Both the position numbers and the translations under genes were made by a program. Positions 36,189-43,605 of a stretch of DNA of 64,000 nt are shown in pieces. This DNA comes from Herbaspirillum huttiense (GTDB taxonomy: Bacteria; Pseudomonadota; Gammaproteobacteria; Burkholderiales; Burkholderiaceae_D), in NCBI RefSeq assembly GCF_004367745.1, contig NZ_CP037993.1, forward strand, positions 1 to 64,000. Reading direction: 5' to 3'. The notes below the pieces were generated by a model. The model was not told the origin of the DNA, did not search any database, and worked only from the letters and a program-made list of their open reading frames with translations. Every line of letters starts with the position of its first letter. The first letter of the stretch is position 1.

Positions 36189-36827
36189 TCAGTCCCCCAG
36201 ATCGATCGTCCCCACCAACCGCACCGCCTCCGGCGTCTCATACATGGCCACCACCCAGGCCTGATCGGCATCAGCGGCATGTGCATTGAGCGTAGCCGCA
36301 ACGAACTGGATGGAAGCACGATCCAGACTGGCGTAGGGATCGTCCAGCAAGGTCAGCGTGGCGTGGGCCGCGAAGGCGGCCGCCAGGTAGACCTTGCGCT
36401 TGCTGCCGGTGGAGAGCATGAAGAGCTTTTTCTCCAGGTGCGGCGTCAGTGACAGACCTTCGGCGAGGGCCGGCAACAAGCCATGATCGAAATGCGGATA
36501 CCGTTGCGCCAGGTCCGCAAAGACTTCCGGCGGCGTCATCTGGTCATAGGCCTCGGTCCGCGGATCGATGAAGAACACTTGCCGGCGGTAATTCTCGGGC
36601 TCGCCATCGAGTCGCACACCATTCAACTCCAGCACGCCATCGCGCGCCGGCATCAAACCACCCAGCAGATTGAGCAGCGTGGTCTTGCCGCGGCCATCGC
36701 CGCCGCGCACCAGCGTCACGCCGGCCGTGATGCGGGCCGAGAAGTCCTGGAACAGGTCCAGGCCGGGATAGGAAAAATTCAGGCGCGATACCAACAGCAG
36801 CGCTGCGCGGTCGGAAACTTGGGTCAT
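36189..36827 (-). CDS. ABC transporter ATP-binding protein, atypical
   Basis: A 212-residue ABC ATPase. Walker A is GGDGRGKTT (about 41-49), the signature is LSTGSKRK in place of LSGGQ, and Walker B LTLLDDPYASLD has Asp where the catalytic Glu normally stands. Activity may be slow or changed. No permease with several TM segments is adjacent; only an 86-residue two-TM protein lies 41 bases upstream in the same direction. ATG 36827 is the start; the long frame upstream is not protein-like. Confidence 0.8.
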   Translation of the reverse strand: MTQVSDRAALLLVSRLNFSYPGLDLFQDFSARITAGVTLVRGGDGRGKTTLLNLLGGLMPARDGVLELNGVRLDGEPENYRRQVFFIDPRTEAYDQMTPPEVFADLAQRYPHFDHGLLPALAEGLSLTPHLEKKLFMLSTGSKRKVYLAAAFAAHATLTLLDDPYASLDRASIQFVAATLNAHAADADQAWVVAMYETPEAVRLVGTIDLGD

Positions 36828-36868
36828 CGGTGAGGGGCGTGGAGAATCGAAGGGAGAGCGGATTGCGC

Positions 36869-37129
36869 TCAGGAGCGCTGGCGACGCGCCGCCTGGCGTT
36901 TGGCTTCCTCGGCGGCCTGCTTTTCCTTGCGGGCATCGGCCAGCATGGCCAGGGCCAATGCCAATGGCGGATACAGCAGGATCAGGCCGCTCCAGTCGTG
37001 GTCCGACAGAAACATCAGCGCGGCAATGCACAGGTCGACCGCCATCAGGAACATCAATGGCCACCCCACGGGCGCACCCAGGAAGGTCTTCTGTCGCTTG
37101 TTCTTGAAATACAGTGCCATGCCGTTCAC
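36869..37129 (-). CDS. Small two-TM membrane protein
   Basis: An 86-residue protein with two hydrophobic segments (about 23-42 and 46-63) and a charged Lys/Arg/Glu-rich tail (DARKEKQAAEEAKRQAARRQ). No family recognised. ATG 37129 or 37120 (MALYFKNKRQ) could be the start. Upstream of, and co-directional with, the atypical ABC ATPase, so it may be a partner. Confidence 0.6.
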   Translation of the reverse strand: MNGMALYFKNKRQKTFLGAPVGWPLMFLMAVDLCIAALMFLSDHDWSGLILLYPPLALALAMLADARKEKQAAEEAKRQAARRQRS

Positions 37130-37308
37130 CCTGCTTTGTGTTTCGCTGCATGGCCGCCGGGCAGCGCCGCAGGGCGCATTGATGGGCGGGCAACATGCTG
37201 GCGATGGGTTGTCTCCTGCCCCGGATTATAAAAGATGTGGACCCGGGGAGGGAGCCGGCAGCACATCTTCCCATCCGGCAAAAATGGTCCGGCCTGTGGA
37301 AAAAATAT

Positions 37309-37342
37309 AAAAAAAACGGTCCCGGCAAACGCCGGGACCGTT
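37309..37342 (-). terminator. Intrinsic terminator of the MFS gene
   Basis: 12-bp perfect stem 37315-37326 / 37331-37342 (AACGGTCCCGGC / GCCGGGACCGTT) with a 4-nt loop. The minus-strand transcript ends in a run of T (the A run at 37309-37316). Confidence 0.85.
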
Positions 37343-37373
37343 GTCCTTGGCAAGACCACCGCAGGGCGCCAAC

Positions 37374-38609
37374 TCAACGGGCCTTGGCTGCCCCCGGCCA
37401 CATGCGTACCACCAGGGCCAGCACGGCCGCCGCCACTGCCAGTGCCACCACCGCGATCCAGCCCCACTGTGCCAGCGCCAGGCTGCCCAGCGCCGCACCA
37501 GCGGCCATGCCGATGAACATGCCCACGAACAGCACCGCATTCAGACGGCTGCGGGCACCGGGTTCGATGCTGTAGACGATGGTCTGATGCGCCACCAGCG
37601 TCGCCTGCACGCCCAGGTCAAAGCCGATGGCGGCCAGTGCCAGCAAGACCAGTTGACCTTGCGTCGAGAACCACGGCGACAGCGCCATCGAGGCGAAGGA
37701 CAGCGCCGCCAGGCTCACACCCAGACGGGTCACCAGCTCCGGGCCTTTCTTGTCCGAGATGCGGCCCGCCAGGGGCGCTGCCAGCGCACCAGCCGCACCG
37801 GCCAGACCGAAGGCACCGGCCGCCGCACTGCCGAGGTGAAACGGTGCGCCATGCAGCATCACCGCCAGCGTCGACCAGAAGGCCGAGAACCCGACCGACA
37901 GCAAGCCCTGGGCCAGCGCCGCGCGGCGCAACGCGCCATGCTTGCGCACCAGCGTACCCAGCGAGCCCAGCAGTGCGCCATACGACAGATGCGTGGTCGG
38001 ATGGAAACGTGGCAGCCCGCGCCACGCGGCCAGGCCGATCAGCGCGATGCTGGCCGAGGCCCCCACGAACATGGCGCGCCAGCCAAAGTGCTCGGCCACG
38101 AAACCGCTGACCACGCGCGACAGCAGGATGCCCAGCAGCAAGCCGGTCATGACGGTACCGACGATGCGGCCGCGATGCTGTTCCGGTGCCAGGGTGGCGG
38201 CGGCCGGGACGATGTCCTGCGCCAGCGTTGCCGTCAGGCCGATGGCCAGGCTGGCGGCCAGCAGGGTAGCGATGCCGGACGCCGCACCGGCCAGCAGCAG
38301 TGCCACCGTCAGGATGGCCGCCTTGATGAGGATGATGCGGCGGCGGTCATAACGGTCGCCCAGCGGTGCCAGCAGCAGGATGCCCAGTGCATACCCGAGC
38401 TGGGTCGACATCGGCACCATGCCCACGGCGCGCTCGGAGGCACCGATGTCATCGGCCAGCACGCCCAGCATGGGCTGCGAATAGTAGAGCGAAGCCACGG
38501 CCAGGCCGGCCCCGGTGGCCAGCAGGCCGATCAGCCCGGTCGACAGGCCGTGGGCAGGAGAGGAAGCCGCAGCGGGGGCGGCTGTATGCGTCTTGGGAAT
38601 GCTGTTCAT
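37374..38609 (-). CDS. MFS transporter (YnfM/NepI-like)
   Basis: A 411-residue major-facilitator protein with 12 predicted TM segments. The family A motif between TM2 and TM3 appears as LAPLGDRYDRRRIIL. Proteins of this kind act as drug or metabolite exporters driven by protons; the substrate is unknown. ATG 38609 has a GAGG site. Divergent from a LysR gene (134-bp gap) that is the likely regulator. Ends in a strong terminator. Confidence 0.88.
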   Translation of the reverse strand: MNSIPKTHTAAPAAASSPAHGLSTGLIGLLATGAGLAVASLYYSQPMLGVLADDIGASERAVGMVPMSTQLGYALGILLLAPLGDRYDRRRIILIKAAILTVALLLAGAASGIATLLAASLAIGLTATLAQDIVPAAATLAPEQHRGRIVGTVMTGLLLGILLSRVVSGFVAEHFGWRAMFVGASASIALIGLAAWRGLPRFHPTTHLSYGALLGSLGTLVRKHGALRRAALAQGLLSVGFSAFWSTLAVMLHGAPFHLGSAAAGAFGLAGAAGALAAPLAGRISDKKGPELVTRLGVSLAALSFASMALSPWFSTQGQLVLLALAAIGFDLGVQATLVAHQTIVYSIEPGARSRLNAVLFVGMFIGMAAGAALGSLALAQWGWIAVVALAVAAAVLALVVRMWPGAAKAR

Positions 38610-38730
38610 GATGGAACCTCAATAAGTGAGTCTGGCTGCCGGCCCGGAAAAATCCCCTTTCTGCCAGCGTTGGAAAGGATTGTCCGCTTCCCGGCTCGCA
38701 TCTGGTAGTAGCGCCTGCGGCAGAATTGTT

Positions 38731-38745
38731 ATACGTTAGCCGTAT
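38731..38745. promoter_or_regulatory. Dyad between MFS and LysR genes
   Basis: ATACG-TTAGC-CGTAT, 5-bp arms and a 5-bp spacer, overlapping the LysR ATG by two bases. LysR proteins bind such dyads in divergent gaps. Its overlap with the start codon makes a pure operator role uncertain. Confidence 0.35.
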
Positions 38746-39718
38746 GACCAAGCCCCTCTCCCCTGCCCCCAGTTTCTCCGCCACCGGCCTGACGGACCGC
38801 ATCGAGCTGATCCAGACCTTCGTGCGCATCGTCGAGGCCGGCAGCCTGTCGGCAGCCGCGGCCCAGCTCGCGACCACGCAGCCCACCGTCAGCCGCCGCC
38901 TGCAGGCGCTGGAGCGCTCGCTGGGAGTGCGCCTGCTGCAGCGTTCCACCCATGCCATGAAGATGACCGAGGATGGCGAACGCTGCTACGAGCGCGCCAA
39001 GGAATTGCTGGCCGGCTGGGATGAGTTCGAAAGCGAATTGCGCGGTGCCCGCCAGCACGCGGAAGGTACGCTGCGGGTCGTGGTGCCGCACGCCTTCGGG
39101 CAGAAGCAGCTGATCGCGCCCTTGTTGCAGTTCATGCAGCGCCATCCGCGCATCACCGTGGAATGGCTGCTGCATGACCGTGCCGCCGATTTCATCAGTC
39201 AGGGCATCGATTGCGCCATCCAGGTCGGCGAAGTCAATGATCCCTCGGTGGTGGCCATCCACCTGGCCGAGGTGCCGCGCATGACGGTGGTGGCCCCCGC
39301 GCTGCTGGAGGGCCGGGCCCTGCCGCGCCAGCCTGAAGAGCTGGCGGATTTCCCCTGGATCGCCATTCCGGCCTTCTACCGCCGCGAAATCACGCTCACC
39401 CACGCCACCAGCGGCGAACAGCGCCAGGTGGCTTTCCGTCCGCAGCTGGTCACCGACAGCCTGTATGCGTTGCGCAATATCGCCATCGAAGGCATGGGCG
39501 TGGCGGTAGGCTCATCATGGGTATTGGCCGAGGATGTGGCCGCCGGCCGCCTGGTCCAATTGCTGCCGGAGTGGGAGCCGGCACCGCTGCCGGTGTCGCT
39601 GATGTACCCCTATGCACGTTTCTACCCGGCCCGGCTGCGCCACTTCATCGACACCATGAAGGAAGCGATGCCCTCCGTGGTGCACCAGGCCGTGGGACGG
39701 GGTGCGCTGCAGGGGTGA
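38744..39718 (+). CDS. LysR-family transcriptional regulator
   Basis: A 324-residue regulator. The N-terminal winged helix (FVRIVEAGSLSAAAAQLATTQPTVSRRLQALERSLGVRLLQRSTHAMKMTEDG) starts after about 20 residues, and a periplasmic-binding-like effector domain follows from about 105. ATG 38744 chosen; an in-frame TTG lies 18 bases upstream. Divergent from the MFS gene, its probable target. Effector unknown. Confidence 0.9.
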   Translation: MTKPLSPAPSFSATGLTDRIELIQTFVRIVEAGSLSAAAAQLATTQPTVSRRLQALERSLGVRLLQRSTHAMKMTEDGERCYERAKELLAGWDEFESELRGARQHAEGTLRVVVPHAFGQKQLIAPLLQFMQRHPRITVEWLLHDRAADFISQGIDCAIQVGEVNDPSVVAIHLAEVPRMTVVAPALLEGRALPRQPEELADFPWIAIPAFYRREITLTHATSGEQRQVAFRPQLVTDSLYALRNIAIEGMGVAVGSSWVLAEDVAAGRLVQLLPEWEPAPLPVSLMYPYARFYPARLRHFIDTMKEAMPSVVHQAVGRGALQG

Positions 39719-39728
39719 TGGCCGCTGC

Positions 39729-39791
39729 CTATGAAGCCTTGGTCCCGACACGCTCCATCCAGGCAGCGATGTTGTCATCTAGGGAAATGCC
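39729..39791 (-). pseudogene. Remnant of a glutathione S-transferase-like gene C-terminus
   Basis: Minus-strand reading gives SGISLDDNIAAWMERVGTKAS followed by a stop. This resembles the last residues of glutathione S-transferases (NIAAW-x-ERV). Nothing upstream continues the frame as a recognisable protein, so only a 20-odd codon 3' scrap is left, just after the LysR gene. The remaining bases to 39963 show no gene. Confidence 0.35.
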
Positions 39792-39963
39792 TGAGGTTCA
39801 AGGATGAGTTAACCGCTTATAGTGGGCTCAACATCTAGTCCTGCGCGGCCGTGAATGCCAATGGCGGCTTCCGGCCCGGACAACGTTGGACAGGAATGAT
39901 GTCCCCGCGCACAGGCGCGCAGACGCGCATTCGTAACGATCATCCACAGCGGGGAACCAGAAA

Positions 39964-40161
39964 ATGGCCATCGAAAAAGAGGATGACGCTCTTGCTGAGC
40001 GTCATTCCCGATCGCTGATCCACCAGCTCAACCGGCTTGAGCAGATCATGGAAACCCTCACAGCGACGTTTGAAGAGATGGCACTTCATGCCGACATCCG
40101 GACCGGGGATTCTTTCAAATCCCAGGCTGCTGATGCCATTGCCAAGGCTATGAAGACCTGA
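39964..40161 (+). CDS. Small hypothetical protein
   Basis: A 65-residue acidic, helical-looking protein (LIHQLNRLEQIMETLTATFEEMALHAD). No TM or signal peptide and no family recognised. GGGGAACCAGAAA before the ATG is a fair ribosome site. It stands alone between the LysR remnant region and the second MCP. Confidence 0.5.
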   Translation: MAIEKEDDALAERHSRSLIHQLNRLEQIMETLTATFEEMALHADIRTGDSFKSQAADAIAKAMKT

Positions 40162-40330
40162 CGCCGGTGCGCATCGGGTACGCGCTCGCACTTCCTTCTT
40201 AACTGTTTGCATCAACGACCCCGTCGCCTCGTGCAGAGCGCTGCGGGTACGCTGTCGCGCATTCCGGTGCGCGGCATTTCAACGCAATGACATGAAAACC
40301 AACCAGCGATGCGCTGGCAACAATGGGGTG

Positions 40331-42076
40331 ATGAAAATGTTTGGATCAATGACCGTCGGTCGAAAACTGGGGCTGGCCTTTCTCAGCATGGTGGTGGTGT
40401 CGCTGGCGGTAAGCAGCCTCTCGCTGTTCAACTTCAACCGGCTCGAAGGGGCCAGTGCCATGAATGTCCATACCTATGAGGTCATGGGCGCGGCCGACGA
40501 CATGCTGATCAACATGGTCAACATCGAGACCGGCATTCGTGGTTACGTGGCCTCCGGCAACGAGGCGTTTCTCGATCCCTACCTGGGTGGGCGCAAGGCG
40601 TTCAGCAAGGCATTCGATCAGGCCAAGGCGCTGACCGCCGACAACCCGGTGCAGCAGAAGCGGCTGACCGAGATGCTGGAGCTGACCAACAAGATCGAAG
40701 AGGTCGACCAGACCCTGATCAAGTTGCGCAAGCAAGCCAATGCCAGCGCCTCCACCCAAGAGCTGCAAGCCTACTTCGGCGCAACCCACGACAAGGTTTT
40801 CATGGACCGCTTCCGCGGCCTGCAGAGTGAATTCGTGAAGGCCGAAGAATCGCTGCTCAAGGAACGCGGCGAGCAGGTCCGTGAGCTCAGCAGCGCTACC
40901 TTCGCAGTGCTCATCGGCGGTGGCGCGCTCACCGTGCTGTTGGCCATCGCCGCCGGCCTTGCGATCACCCGCAGTATCCTCAAGGCCCTCGGCGGAGAGC
41001 CGGCCGCCGCCGCGCTGGTCGCCCAGCATATCGCCGCGGGAGACCTGACGGTACCGGTTCCCCTGAAGCACAATGACCGCACCAGCCTGATGGCCTCGCT
41101 GGCCAGCATGCGCGAGCAGCTCACCACCATCGTGCGTGGCATCCAGACCTCGGGGGAATCGATCTCGGTGGCCGCAGGCGAAATCGCCACCGGCAATACC
41201 GATCTGTCGCAACGCACCGAGCAGCAGGCGGCATCGCTGGAAGAAACCGCGTCGAGCATGGAAGAACTGACCTCCACCGTGCGCCAGAATTCCGACAACG
41301 CCCGGCAGGGCAACGTCGTGGCCGAGGATGCTTCCGCGCTGGCCCTCAAGGGTGGCGAAGTGGTCGGCCGCGTCATCTCCACCATGAACGAGATTTCCGA
41401 CAGTTCCAGCAAGGTGTCCGAGATCATCACCGTCATTGAAGGCATCGCCTTCCAGACCAATATCCTGGCGCTCAATGCGGCCGTGGAAGCGGCACGCGCC
41501 GGTGAGCAGGGACGCGGCTTTGCCGTGGTCGCCAGCGAAGTGCGCTCGCTGGCCCAGCGCAGCGCCGCCGCCGCCAAGGATGTGAAGGATCTCATCGTGC
41601 TGTCGGGGGAACGCGTAGAGCGTGGCACTCACCTGGTCAGCGAAGCGGGCGGGACCATCGATGAAGTGGTGCAGGCAGTGCGCAACGTCACGCAGATCAT
41701 GAACGAAATCTCCGCCGCTTCGCTGGAACAGACGGCCGGCATCGAGCAGGTCAACCAGGCGCTCGGCCAGATGGACCAGGTTACCCAGCAGAATGCGGCG
41801 CTGGTGGAGCAGGCTGCTGCGGCGGCCCAGGCCATGTCTGAACAGGCAACCGAACTGCGCAGTGCGGTGGGGATCTTCAAGACCGCCGGCGGCGTAGTGC
41901 GGCCAGTGCCGGTGGTGCCTGCGGCGGCTGCCGCCAAGCCGGCCCCCAAGGCCGTGTCCAGGCCGTCCCTTCCGGCGGCACCAGCGCGCGCCACCAAGGC
42001 ACAGCCGGCTGCCGGGCAAGGCCCTTCCTCCTCCTACAAGAAGGATGCTGGCGAGGGCGACTGGGAAACCTTCTGA
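40331..42076 (+). CDS. Methyl-accepting chemotaxis protein (CHASE3-like) with CheR tail
   Basis: A 581-residue chemoreceptor. TM1 at about 10-30, a CHASE3-like periplasmic domain (IETGIRGYVASGNEAFLDPY) to about 190, TM2 at about 193-215, HAMP, then a cytoplasmic signalling domain with [36 protein letters not shown] Pro/Ala-rich linker ends in GDWETF, matching the xWETF pentapeptide that docks CheR (and CheB) for adaptation. ATG 40331 chosen; ATG 40292 is in frame but lacks a ribosome site. The IS at 42129 sits in its terminator. Confidence 0.9.
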   Translation: MKMFGSMTVGRKLGLAFLSMVVVSLAVSSLSLFNFNRLEGASAMNVHTYEVMGAADDMLINMVNIETGIRGYVASGNEAFLDPYLGGRKAFSKAFDQAKALTADNPVQQKRLTEMLELTNKIEEVDQTLIKLRKQANASASTQELQAYFGATHDKVFMDRFRGLQSEFVKAEESLLKERGEQVRELSSATFAVLIGGGALTVLLAIAAGLAITRSILKALGGEPAAAALVAQHIAAGDLTVPVPLKHNDRTSLMASLASMREQLTTIVRGIQTSGESISVAAGEIATGNTDLSQRTEQQAASLEETASSMEELTSTVRQNSDNARQGNVVAEDASALALKGGEVVGRVISTMNEISDSSSKVSEIITVIEGIAFQTNILALNAAVEAARAGEQGRGFAVVASEVRSLAQRSAAAAKDVKDLIVLSGERVERGTHLVSEAGGTIDEVVQAVRNVTQIMNEISAASLEQTAGIEQVNQALGQMDQVTQQNAALVEQAAAAAQAMSEQATELRSAVGIFKTAGGVVRPVPVVPAAAAAKPAPKAVSRPSLPAAPARATKAQPAAGQGPSSSYKKDAGEGDWETF

Positions 42077-42112
42077 GCGCCTGTTCCGCTGGCGAGTCCT
42101 GCGTACCAACGT

Positions 42113-42128
42113 AAAAATGCCTGCATGA
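42113..42128 (+). terminator. Left half of the MCP terminator, split by an IS
   Basis: AAAAATGCCTGC followed by A and the target duplication TGA. The arm ATGCCTGC (42117-42124) pairs perfectly with GCAGGCAT at 43573-43580 on the far side of the insertion. The terminator is therefore no longer intact. Confidence 0.8.
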
Positions 42129-42152
42129 TGAACTGACCCCATAAAGTTGGAC
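42129..42152 (+). repeat. Left inverted repeat of the IS
   Basis: TGAACTGACCCC followed by ATAAAGTTGGAC. It matches the inverse of 43545-43568 at 20 of 24 positions. Confidence 0.9.
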
Positions 42153-42165
42153 GGTCAACAGCCGG

Positions 42166-42993
42166 TTAAGGCCTAAAGGACTGAGTTCTGTATTGCACAG
42201 GGCTCAGTCCTTTTAATTTGCTCTTGATGCGGTGGTGGTTGTAGTAGTGCATGTACTTGCGCAACTCGATCTGTAACTGCTCGATGCTGGAGAAGCGAGT
42301 CAGGTAAAAACACTCCGACTTGAGCGTGCCGAAGAAGCTTTCCATGGCTGCATTATCCAGGCAATTCCCTCTACGCGACATACTCTGCTTAATACCGTTT
42401 TCGGCCAAGGTGCGCCGGTAAGCGTGCATCTGATATTGCCATCCCTGATCCGAGTGCAGCATGGGGCGACGTGTCCCCTTCAAGGTCGAGATTGCCTTCT
42501 TGAGCATGCTGTCGACCATCTGGAACTGGGGTGAACGACTCGTCTGATACGACACGATCTCGCCGTTGTACAAGTCCATGACAGGCGACAGATAAAGCTT
42601 CTCTCCACCGACTTTGAATTCAGTAACATCCGTTACCCACTTCTCTCCGAACCGCTCTGCCTTGAATTTCCTCTGAAGCAAGTTCTCCACATGAGCGTGC
42701 CCAGGGCCGCGATACGACCTGTATTTCTTCGGCCTCACCAGCGACTTCAAGCCCAATTGGCTCATCAGGCGCTGCACCGTCTTGTGATTGATCAGTTGGC
42801 CTGCCTGCTTGAGCGTGTCCGTGACGCGGCGGTAGCCATACCTGCCTTTGTGCCGGTCATAGATCTTGCGGATGCGCGATTTCACGGCCGCGTATTTGTC
42901 GCCTGCTTCCTGCGCCTTGATCTGGTAATAGAATGTGCTGCGCGCCAATCCGGCCACCTTCAGCAGAACAGGCAACTTGTGGTGTGGCCTCAA
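42166..42993 (-). CDS. IS3-family transposase OrfB (DDE domain)
   Basis: A 275-residue integrase-like domain normally expressed as OrfAB by -1 frameshift. The N-terminal AGLARSTFYYQ HTH_21-like region is followed by the DDE core: VTDVTEF, SPVMDLYNGEIVSYQ, LHSDQGWQYQM, and RRGNCLDNAAMESFFGTLKSE with the catalytic Glu. The nominal TTG start at 42993 overlaps the orfA stop. The true product is probably the fusion. Confidence 0.93.
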   Translation of the reverse strand: MRPHHKLPVLLKVAGLARSTFYYQIKAQEAGDKYAAVKSRIRKIYDRHKGRYGYRRVTDTLKQAGQLINHKTVQRLMSQLGLKSLVRPKKYRSYRGPGHAHVENLLQRKFKAERFGEKWVTDVTEFKVGGEKLYLSPVMDLYNGEIVSYQTSRSPQFQMVDSMLKKAISTLKGTRRPMLHSDQGWQYQMHAYRRTLAENGIKQSMSRRGNCLDNAAMESFFGTLKSECFYLTRFSSIEQLQIELRKYMHYYNHHRIKSKLKGLSPVQYRTQSFRP

Positions 42994-43517
42994 TTCCTGG
43001 ACGAGTCGCGCTGCTTTTGCGCAGCCGCTTGCTCTGTCTGAATCAAGGCCCGACGCTTTTTTAGGTAATCAACCTCCGCACGCAGATACTCGATTTCATC
43101 GAGCAATTCTTCGCGTGGGCGCATGTCGTCTTTCCTTGTGGGCTTTGCGGGAATCTTGGGCTTCATCATCATTGAGCGTCCTTTCGGCTTCGGCTGCAAT
43201 CCAGCCAGGCCGTGCTCATGATACAGGCGCTCCCACCGACTGACCGTCCCGCAGCCGCGAAGTCCGTACATAGCCTCCACTTCCCGCTGTGATAACTGAT
43301 CCTGCTTCATTCGCGTCAATACCGATAGCTTGAACTCGGCACTATAGTGCTCGTGCTTCTTGATCAGTCCCGCTACGCCATGATGTCGGTAGCTCTGGAC
43401 CCACCGCTGAACTATGCTGTGCTTCAGACCATATTCCTTGGCAAGCCCTCTGGCACTACCTCCCGCTAGATATTTCTGTACCACTTCCTGCTTGAACTTC
43501 TCATCGTACTTCGCCAT
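42990..43517 (-). CDS. IS3-family OrfA (helix-turn-helix)
   Basis: A 175-residue protein with two helix-turn-helix units (ARGLAKEYGLKHSIVQRWVQSYRHHG and SQREVEAMYGLRGCGTVSRWERLYHEHG) and a C-terminal leucine-zipper-like segment (REELLDEIEYLRAEVDYLKKRR). It is the DNA-end-binding part of the transposase. Start at ATG 43517 (MAKYDEKF). The slippery heptamer lies within LKKRR. Confidence 0.92.
   Translation of the reverse strand: MAKYDEKFKQEVVQKYLAGGSARGLAKEYGLKHSIVQRWVQSYRHHGVAGLIKKHEHYSAEFKLSVLTRMKQDQLSQREVEAMYGLRGCGTVSRWERLYHEHGLAGLQPKPKGRSMMMKPKIPAKPTRKDDMRPREELLDEIEYLRAEVDYLKKRRALIQTEQAAAQKQRDSSRN
43056..43062 (-). promoter_or_regulatory. -1 frameshift slippery site A AAA AAG
   Basis: Minus-strand AAAAAAG sits in the orfA phase as A-AAA-AAG. 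A -1 slip here leads straight into the frame that continues as VQELRPHHKLP and then OrfB, as in IS150-group elements. Confidence 0.8.
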
Positions 43518-43544
43518 GAAAAACACCCCAAAGGTTGGATTTAT

Positions 43545-43568
43545 GTCCAACTTTTGGGGTGCAGTTCA
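43545..43568 (-). repeat. Right inverted repeat of the IS
   Basis: Read on the minus strand as TGAACTGCACCC followed by CAAAAGTTGGAC, the partner of 42129-42152. Confidence 0.9.
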
Positions 43569-43588
43569 TGACGCAGGCATTTTTTTTG
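43569..43588 (+). terminator. Right half of the MCP terminator, split by an IS
   Basis: Target duplication TGA, then C, then GCAGGCAT (43573-43580) and a T run. Joined to 42113-42128 without the IS it forms an 8-bp stem, a 5-nt loop (ATGAC), A5 before and T8 after: a bidirectional terminator between the convergent MCP and CoA-transferase genes. Confidence 0.8.
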
Positions 43589-43605
43589 ATGGCGCGCAGC
43601 GCACG

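Larger units (their letters stand above)
42129..43568 (-). mobile_element. IS3-family (IS150 group) insertion sequence, 1440 bp
   Basis: Complete element bounded by 24-bp imperfect inverted repeats (20 of 24 match) that begin TGAACTG, with a 3-bp TGA target duplication on both sides (42126-42128 and 43569-43571). It contains two overlapping reading frames, orfA and orfB, on the minus strand and an A6G slippery site. Both frames look intact, so the copy is probably recent and able to transpose. Confidence 0.93.

Noticed and set aside
37341..38708. 455-codon plus-strand frame opposite the MFS gene.
   Set aside because: Gln/Arg-rich shadow; the opposite strand encodes a clean 12-TM transporter with terminator and ribosome site.
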